64,000 nucleotides of DNA from Hyaloscypha bicolor E (taxonomy: Eukaryota > Ascomycota > Leotiomycetes > Helotiales > Hyaloscyphaceae), in the NCBI RefSeq assembly GCF_002865645.1, contig NW_020194685.1, positions 1,564,807 through 1,628,806 on the forward strand. Direction: 5' to 3'. The first letter of the stretch is position 1, and each line of letters starts with the position of its first letter. A program made the position numbers and the translations under genes. The notes under the pieces were generated by a model, which saw nothing but the letters and a program-made list of their open reading frames with translations, did no database searches and was not told the DNA's origin. Shown piece after piece: positions 57,669 through 64,000 of the stretch.

Positions 57669-58606
57669 ATGCTGGACAGCCGTTCCAAAGTCGGCATTAC
57701 CCAGATCGCCCTCTCAATCCCCATCGTCTTTCTGGCCGTATATATCCTGTACCGCAATGGAGCTCAGAAACCTCGCATAGCATGGCTTTTTTTCGTGTTC
57801 TTCTCTCAGTAAGTATTGTAACAATAACCCTTCATCCAATGTCTTGCTTACACGAAGAAGTTCATCTGGCAGGCGGCATTGTCGAAACTCAGCACCGGCT
57901 TGACCATTGCAAACCGTATCCTTCTTAGTATCGGTGTCGTTCCTCTCGTTTTATCGTTCACTGGGTTGATAGTAATAACGCAAGCACCCTACCCGCAACT
58001 CCCCAATCATGAGAATCATGGCTGACAACCGTTTCGCAGATTAGGGAGAGATTTCTACGATAAACCGAAACTTCAGATCTTCATAGCTTTGCCGAGAATA
58101 GCTTCTTTCCCTGCAACTGTTCATCTCATTGTTGGTGGGGTATTGATCGGAGACTACACAAACACGTCGCTGGGCAAGCATTTTGTCCAAGCTGCATACA
58201 TCGTACTTGCAGTTACCACCGCGATTGCTATTGGCTTGCAAGCATATTTATGGTGGGAGAAGAGAAGACTTACCAGAAACAGTATTATTGTAAGTCGTCG
58301 TTCTCTCGATTTATAGAACAAATTGGCTTAGTAACACAGACCCCCAAAGCACTCCCCAGTGCAATGTCCTTCTTCACTGTTCGCATTGCGTACGCCTTGA
58401 TCTCCGGATTTGCCGTTGGCCCTGATAACAAATGGAATTTTGAAAGTGGGTCTACTTCACTCTTTGCCTGCATGGCGTTGCTGCTGGAATATCTCATCCC
58501 TGGGATTTTTGTCTACATCGGACTCAGAGTTTCGAATTCCGACAATGTTTATGGAGAGGGCGATGCCCTTCGGAGATACGAGGATCTAGATGCTAAGACA
58601 CCTTAA
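57669..58606 (+). CDS. DUF7702-type integral membrane protein
   Basis: Best in-phase model: exons 57669-57808, 57893-57964, 58040-58289 and 58340-58606, 242 residues with about seven hydrophobic segments. The pattern resembles fungal DUF7702 proteins: IALSIPIVFLAVYILYR, ANRILLSIGVVPLVLSF, RDFYDKPKLQIF..., IVLAVTTAIAIGLQAYLWW, and a last part LPSAMSFFTVRIAYALIS, MALLLEYLIPGIFVYIGLR. Function unknown. The model is short for the family and needs a CTCAG acceptor at 57892 and a poor GTTGAT donor at 57965. The skipped bases 57860-57889 read VHLAGGIVET in another frame, like the second helix of the family, so the gene may carry a frameshift instead. The C-terminal half is secure; the first half is not. 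Confidence 0.6.
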
Positions 58607-58971
58607 TGAATTTGCAGGGCAGATTATGTGGACTAGAGAATTATACTTAATAGAAAGGTAAGCGCTGGCTGGAGGAGGTCTGCGGGAACTTCAAACTCTG
58701 ACAGGCTGAACGTACTCTGAAAACGAAGGACAATGAAGGCCACACTTTGAGAAATGAAGATGATCACTGGCTAGGAATTAAAACAAGTCACATTGAAAAA
58801 CAAAGAAGTCTTTGCTAATAGTCCGCTTGCATCAATTGAGTTGATCTGCAAGCAAAGTGCCAAAGTCCCTCGAGCCTTCTTCAAAACCTTGACCATCACT
58901 TCCCCGTTCACCTCGTATACCATGGGCAACCAAAACTCGAAGCGTTGTATCAGCCCTTCTCTCCATCGTAG
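58607..58971. other. Intergenic
   Basis: No feature recognised, apart from a short MGNQNSKR-starting frame at 58923 that does not join in phase to the next exon pair. Confidence 0.3.
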
Positions 58972-59275
58972 AGAGTCACCGTCAATGATCCAGCACTAAA
59001 CAACGTATGTCCTTCTGCTGACTCTGCAATTCCCTCTAATCAAATTGTAGACCCTCAATGCGGCTGCACTTAGAACAACGCAATATGAAGCGATTGTATT
59101 TCCCAAAGATTATAGCTTTCTTAGTAGGCTTCTACCGCTTGCGCGATCGCTCGGCTTGACTTCTGATGAGGCGTTGGTCGACGTTGATGGTGAGGCGTTA
59201 GACCCTGGTGAAGTCAGTTCGATCATGGTCTGTGAAGGCGAGCGCCCACTTGACCTCAGATTCAGTCCGTTGTAA
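58972..59275 (+). CDS. Orphan two-exon coding fragment, start unresolved
   Basis: Two segments, 58972-59004 and 59051-59275, join in phase through a normal 46-bp intron (GTATGT...TTGTAG). They read TVNDPALNN then TLNAAALRTTQYEAIVF, YSFLSRLLPLARSLGLT, and VDGEALDPGEVSSIMV to a TAA. The sequence is strongly protein-like. An in-frame TAG at 58969-58971 blocks the upstream side, and an upstream MGNQNSKR exon would need a 28-bp intron. It is either the 3' end of a gene whose first exon I cannot place or a truncated relic. Family not recognised. Confidence 0.4.
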
Positions 59276-59445
59276 AACATGGGGAGACCTCCTGGGGTAT
59301 TCAACGTGAAATGAAAGAGTCTCGATAATGCCGCGTATTGGAGTACTGAGGCGTACTGCTTGAGGTTTCCAAGCTTGTCGGTGGTTCGTAATAAGGTTGG
59401 CAAATACTCGCATCTCGATGTCTCTGCCTTGATTGTGTGCTTGGT

Positions 59446-60838
59446 TCAAACGGAGGGTAAATCCTTGTTCAAGTTGGGACCAAGGTGGACAGGGGGAGTA
59501 GTTGAAGGTCTGCTGTGTCTCGAGTGCCTCATGAAAGCAGCCCAGTCCTCAATAGCATTCGAACCCTCATACCTTCTGCCACCTTGCCAAGCACGATTGT
59601 TCTTATATTGGGAGGTAGCATTGCCAACGTCGACTCCACTTCTGTGATGGCGAGAGGAAATATACGAATACCTCATTGCAAATCCATATCTTTGTCATCG
59701 GTACAGAGGCCCCACTGCTCAAAGCCCTGAATTTGGCATTCGGAATATCGCGGGTCTGGTCTGAGGAGATTTCTTCCCCTTCGAAAATGTTTTCGTCAAT
59801 GTCATTCTCTCCTTCAATCTCTCTAGCCCCGCCGGTGGGAATAGGCGGACCAGCTTGAGTGCCTGAAAGCTTGCTCTCAATTCAAGCGAAACTCGCTTCT
59901 CCCGAGGATCAGGGTGGATGTTTAGTTCACGCCTTGCAGGGTGTCCTTGCCCCTCACCAGCATGCTGGCCGCTGTTCGTCAGCTCCGCATGCCACTCGGC
60001 CGAACGCTGCAGTCGAAGTCCCCGTCGGGCATAGGCATTCCGTCCTGGAGCACGACAGTGCTACGGTTTTCTAGAAATTCGAATCCGACACATCTTAGCT
60101 AGTCCATCTCGTCGTCGCAGTTGAGCCTGAGTCCAAACTTGCACTATAGACCATGCTCCAAAACGATACGGCAGAAGTAGCCCAGGAAAGGCTCAAAAAC
60201 GACGTAATTGGCGTACTTATAGGCATGGAGAGAGCTCTCGTCTCTTACAAAATAGAGGATGTCCCGGAGTTAGCGGTTGCTTAAAGGCACAGCGGGCCTC
60301 ATAGTTTGAACTGTTCCATGTGCTAGGAGTATCGCCTTGTCGAATACCATAACTTCCCCCTCATGGTGGTCGAAATACTTGTGAATCAATCGGATACATA
60401 CGTCCTTTGTGACGCTGTGCTTCCATGAATGCGTTGTCTGAAGCGGAAGAGGTGATGTTGGAGTTCTCTGAAACTGAGCGTGTGTAGTGGGGTGTCTACA
60501 GTATATGATGAGTCCCAGTTGGAATGAAGACCACACAGGACTCCACTCCTATCCTCTGCTCTTCAGGCCAGGATGTCTTCCAACTCATCGCAAGTCAACC
60601 ACCTGTCTGTATACACATGACCGTTGCCGATAAAGTGGTCAATGTTGAGTAGATTCGCCATGTTGACTGTATTGATGTTCGTGGTTTCGGATATCATAGG
60701 CTGATCGACGTTGAGTAGATTGGCTATGTTGATTCTGTTCATGTTCGTGATATCGGATATGATAGATTGAGCCCTGAAAGTGGGCTTCCCTTCGTGAGTC
60801 GCGTGTCCCTGAATCTCATATTCGTTGGTACCAATGCC
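59446..60838 (-). pseudogene. Degenerate protein-coding gene with several stops and frameshifts
   Basis: The minus strand carries successive protein-like blocks in changing frames. From 60838 it reads GIGTNEYEIQGHATHEGKPT, two 22-residue repeats (MNRINIANLLNVD / INTVNMANLLNID), then HFIGNGHVYTDRWLTCDEL to a TGA. The same frame resumes RAEDRSGVLCGLHSNWD to near 60410. Another frame takes over with KDVCIRLIHKYFDHHEGEV and RPAVPLSNR, a TAA, then LRDILYFVRDESSLHAYKY and FEPFLGYFCRIVLEHGL, a TAG. Further blocks follow (LENRSTVVLQDGMPMPDGDF; ARRELNIHPDPREKR; EGENDIDENIFEGEE) to about 59670 and a possible tail to 59446. The stops are TGA, TAA and TAG where Arg, Gln or Trp codons are likely. No family recognised. 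Some breaks could be unrecognised introns, but the gaps are too short for most. Confidence 0.5.
60645..60776. repeat. 66-bp tandem duplication inside the degenerate gene
   Basis: Two imperfect 66-bp copies begin with TTGAGTAGATT at 60645 and 60711. On the minus strand both stay in the same frame and encode related 22-residue units ending NMANLLNI / NIANLLNV. Confidence 0.6.
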
Positions 60839-61296
60839 TGAAAACTTGAGGAGATGGCAGCAACGCGTAAAATCAGCGCCTCGTCCTCAAATCTCCGAGA
60901 AGAATACTTATTTCCGCGCCAGCGTGGAGAATAAGCAGGAGGACGTTGATTTTCGGGCAGACAGGGCTGGAATTGGTATGACGGCCAGCGTGGGGAGAGA
61001 AAGGAAAGCGAGGGAACTGTGCATGGTTAAAGGGCGTGGGAATGGGCTTTGATCATGTGATGGAGAGGATAGGAAGGGAACGGAAGATGCGGGCTTGTAC
61101 GGGGTGGTGTAACACTTGCTGTTGGCCTTCTGAAAGCACGTTTAAGGAAACTTCCACTGGCTGGCATCTGCGTTGTCTCAGAGGGCGGGAATTGGCGGGA
61201 GAGAGACAACATTCCAAGCATTATCTTCCATCCTGTACCAACCCGAAACTTGTCCCGCCCAAGACGCGACATCAATTCCCTCTAATCGCGTCCCCT
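60839..61296. other. Intergenic, 3' side of the DUF3445 gene
   Basis: No gene supported; a 75-codon plus frame (60825-61052) lacks recognisable content. Confidence 0.35.
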
Positions 61297-62742
61297 TCAG
61301 AACGGATACGCTCTAACCTCGTCTTCCTTCTCAACTTGTAGTCCCACCTCAACCTGCTCCTTGTGTTTCTGGTCCAGATACTCCAACAGCACCTCTTGAT
61401 ACCTATCCTTCCCCTTATACTTGCTGACATCATCGCCCCAACTCCTGACTGCACTTGCCAGCCTTCCCGGAACGTAAGGCTCCTCACAAATCTCCGTGAT
61501 CGGGTGGAAGTACGTGCGAATCGTAAACACGACACCGCCACTTCGCGGCAAGCGACGTAAAGTCTGACGCTCGGAACGGAAGTAGTGGTGCTCGATAGCC
61601 TTATTTTTCTCAGCGGTGAACCAGCCGACGGTTCCTTCCGCGCCATCTTCATCTCCGATGCTGGAAGACCACGCCAGTTCATCATCCACTTGGATGAAGT
61701 AGTTGTTCTGTCGATGTGTCAGTATATGCATGTAGCCGTGACTTGGCGGCAGAAAGGACGTACGCGCTGCACTGGCCCGTTCGGCTGCACTCTTCGGAAG
61801 AAATTCATCATTCCCTTCTCAAGTTTCTCTCTGAATCCTGGCACATCACCGGAGGTGTGAATCTCACTCAGCGGCATCCCGAGTTTGTCTTCTAGTTTCC
61901 AGAACCCAGCGAGTAAAATCGAGCCAGCAAGAAGGTAGTATTGACCGTCTTCTTTCTCAAACATGATGGCCAAGTCATCCTGCACCATACGTCCGGCCAT
62001 CTGCATCGGGTCTTCAATCAGTGGTCGCTCAACGATGTTGAACACTTCACCGGTGAGCAAGTTGTCCATTCCGACGGCTGTCTGCTTGTAAAGTGAGGGA
62101 TACCGCTCTGGAAGATAGGAACAGAATTCTTCGAGTAGCTCAACTGCCCCGTCAAATGCTGCTGGTTCGGTGTGACTGCATTTCGGGCCACGCTCCGTGA
62201 TTCGGTTTGCTTTGTCGGTGTGGAATTTCATGTAGTGACTGTCAAGCTCTGTGGTACGGTGAGCTGAGAGCTGTGCTGCTAACCGCCAAGTCTCGTCGCT
62301 CACCTATCCATTCGTCCCAATTCATGTTCCGAAGTCCCATGGTAATGTGGTAAGGCCCATGTCTGAAAGGGCGGTAGGGCTTTGGTGTCGAGGTATGAAC
62401 ACTCCAATTCGGAGCTGGGGGAGCAGTCGGCCGTTTGAAGTCGGTGGGCTCCCATACTATCAAGCTGTTAGTGGCTGCCGCACTCATTAGATGGAGACAC
62501 AAACATCCTGGGGCTCTCGGCGGCACTTTGAAGTATGAGCCTCGTCTCTCAACATCAGGTGTTCGGGGTGGGTAATCAGTAGATTTCTTGAAATATTGGG
62601 AGGCTCGAAGTAAGAGCCACGATGCTAGGGCCAGTAGAGCAATTCCATAGAGAATGGTTTTCGGGCCGACAATTGCAACCGATTTCAGTTGACTCCCAAG
62701 ATGCGCCACCCATTCTTGGCATTGTTGCATATGTTCCCTCAT
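61297..62742 (-). CDS. DUF3445 protein (heme-dependent oxidative N-demethylase-like)
   Basis: Exons 62505-62742, 62304-62456, 61764-62248 and 61297-61707 join to 428 residues. DUF3445 proteins include the alpha subunit of a bacterial heme-dependent oxidative N-demethylase; fungal members are poorly studied. The N-terminus has one membrane helix (about 27-46, ILYGIALLALASWLLL), so the protein is probably membrane-anchored. The domain starts at PYRPFRHGPYHITMGLRNM and continues DEWIELDSHYMKFH, LLTGEVFNI, VQDDLAIM, WKLEDKLGMPLSEIH, VPGFREKLEKGMMNFF, RNNYFIQVDDELAW and RQTLRRLPRSGGVVFTIRTY. Intron 1 is only 48 bp, stopless and a multiple of three. The assignment rests on motif recall; the substrate is unknown. 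Confidence 0.88.
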
Positions 62743-63541
62743 CTCGAATTGACCCAGACTTTTGAGGTATTAAAGAGGCTTGAATTCGTGAGTGACACTT
62801 ATGGGAATGGCTTTCGATCATGGTTTCACCAACGCATATATGTCGATTTCAAATAGTATCCAACCGATAAGGCAAGCATTGGGAGCAACTTTGCCCCGCC
62901 TTGAGTTGACTGAGGTGGGATGGACTCCTCTTATCGCGCCGGGTTGAGGGACTTTTTGTCCAAATCAGGCTAAGCACATCCGCGATCAACAGCCCACAGC
63001 ATCAGGGACGGCTTGCGAAGACTGCATCAGGAATTATTTTGACAAAAAGCTACTTTTCATTGGGAATGAAACGCCCGTCACCTGTCTCTGCCACTGGGAG
63101 ATGGAGCAATGCGCCTTAGACGGGAGGGATAATTTGCCGTTTGACAGTCTGCAGAACATCAAGACCTTGTGGACCATTACGTACTTGGCCACCCCCGTTG
63201 AATCCGATAGGATTACTGGAGGGATAGATACGACGAAACTTCATCTGTGGGATATATTTCAACACATTGATGCCGTTTCTAATCTGCGCAGATCTTTTGT
63301 CGTGAAGCGATGTCTTGTACCGAGTGGGTGAGATTTTACACCAAATGGCGTGAAGTAGGAAGCGCACACGTGACCAAAACTTGACGAGCAAAGAAAAGGG
63401 GCTTCTTTTCCTCGCCAAAACATTTGGCCAACTCGATTTCTGCATTTGTAGCAAGATAACGGAGTCGCCGTCAATTTCAATATCAACATTTATGGGTATC
63501 CAGTAATTCTACACTATCCATTATCATTAGGAGCCACCATT
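62743..63541. other. Intergenic
   Basis: About 800 bp with no gene recognised; ACACGTGACC near 63366. Confidence 0.35.
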
Positions 63542-64000
63542 TCATCTCCCACGCCCTCGCCCTTGACCTTGATTATTCCACTGGCCTGATGGAGGAGTTT
63601 GATTGTTGTTGAAGAAGGCCGGGTTGATGAAAGTACCATTTAGCGGTGCAGCCCCAGGCATATTTGGCCAGCTCTGTCCGCCTTGAAAGGGTTGCGGGAA
63701 CGCTTGTTGTTGGAAAGGTGGCATTGGAGGAAACTGTGGCCATGCAGGCAGTTGTGGTTGATGAGGCGAGTACTGTTGGGCGGAGGGCATGTTAAAGAAG
63801 TTTGGCGGTGACACACCTGGAGGTGATGCTGGAGTCAAACCGGTTCCTTGAGGTTGGAATGGTGGTGAAAACGCCCCTGGGCCAGGAGACGGTGCTTGAT
63901 AATGTTGTGATTGAGGCGGAAGAGAGTATCCATTCCCTCCACCCCGCTGATTCTGGTAGCCGCCCCTGCCACGTCCACGATCTCCTCGACCTCTGCCCCG
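63542..64000 (-). CDS. RGG- and Pro/Gln-rich C-terminus of a gene running off the right edge
   Basis: The minus frame is open from base 64000 (which is a codon start) to a stop at 63542, 152 residues. It begins RGRGDRGRGRGGYQNQRGGG, an RGG-type RNA-binding tail, and continues Pro/Gln/Phe-rich (AWPQFPPMPPFQQQAF, NPAFFNNNQ), ending GQGRGRGR. Such tails occur in RNA-binding or RNA-decay proteins, for example exoribonucleases of the Xrn group, but the domain that would name it lies outside the window. Confidence 0.75.
   Translation of the reverse strand, partial: RGRGRGDRGRGRGGYQNQRGGGNGYSLPPQSQHYQAPSPGPGAFSPPFQPQGTGLTPASPPGVSPPNFFNMPSAQQYSPHQPQLPAWPQFPPMPPFQQQAFPQPFQGGQSWPNMPGAAPLNGTFINPAFFNNNQTPPSGQWNNQGQGRGRGR

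Noticed and set aside
8983..63375. Recurrent CACGTG (often TCACGTGA) motifs, about 20 in the window, mostly intergenic
   Set aside because: About 16 are expected by chance in 64 kb of even composition, so the excess is small; I list some sites but do not claim a regulon.

Overview
The window is nuclear DNA of a filamentous ascomycete, most likely a leotiomycete-type Pezizomycotina. The evidence is many short (about 47-95 bp) GT-AG introns, mostly with GTAAGT-like donors, and gene families typical of filamentous ascomycetes: a DUF3425 bZIP-like factor, a DUF3445 protein, a DUF7702 membrane protein, a PTH11/rhodopsin-type membrane protein and small cysteine-rich secreted proteins. There is no operon structure. 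The class-level placement is inference. Exon coordinates were worked out by hand from splice signals, reading phase and family resemblance; where exon joins are listed, the phases close to an intact frame.

Layout. 0.4-5.6 kb: the ribosome quality-control E3 ligase listerin (LTN1). 7.0-8.6 kb: a 423-residue unknown protein with three exact-period 35-residue repeats. 8.6-11.9 kb: gene-poor. 11.9-12.2 kb: an 88-residue secreted six-cysteine protein (effector-like), tail to tail with a Csk1-like CDK-family kinase (12.3-13.6 kb). 14.4-17.3 kb: the endocytic F-BAR/muniscin SYP1. 18.3-18.8 kb: a Gly/Asn/Ser/Tyr-rich low-complexity protein. 19.3-20.8 kb: a truncated secreted DUF4360 C-terminus followed by an 837-bp non-autonomous hAT-type transposon with 8-bp target duplication. 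21.2-27.1 kb: two mitotic genes tail to tail, BIR1 (chromosomal passenger complex) and MAD1 (spindle checkpoint). 28.0-29.7 kb: TAM41 (mitochondrial CDP-diacylglycerol synthase). 30.1-31.8 kb: a seven-helix rhodopsin/PTH11-like membrane protein. 31.9-36.3 kb: gene-poor, with one orphan coding exon. 36.3-38.6 kb: a NIPA-type Mg2+ transporter. 40.9-43.6 kb: an aldo-keto reductase head to head with a DUF3425 bZIP-like regulator. 43.6-47.4 kb: gene-poor, with a frameshifted secreted-protein relic. 47.4-52.8 kb: a FET4-type iron transporter head to head with a Mn-type CDF transporter. 53.4-54.3 kb: an Mpv17/Sym1 protein. 56.3-56.9 kb: an unknown protein. 57.7-58.6 kb: a DUF7702 membrane protein with a suspicious first junction. 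59.0-60.8 kb: coding remnants, including a multiply broken gene. 61.3-62.7 kb: a DUF3445 (heme-dependent N-demethylase-like) protein. 63.5-64.0 kb: the RGG/Pro/Gln-rich C-terminus of a gene running off the right edge.

Most genes are unrelated housekeeping functions. Neighbourhoods that could matter functionally are the BIR1/MAD1 convergent pair, the reductase/bZIP divergent pair and the FET4/CDF divergent metal-transporter pair. I did not find a clear new multi-gene system. The least described material is the hAT-type element, the three broken genes (DUF4360 relic, CAADN-type secreted protein, 59.4-60.8 kb pseudogene) and the 35-residue-repeat protein. No tRNA, rRNA or CRISPR was recognised.
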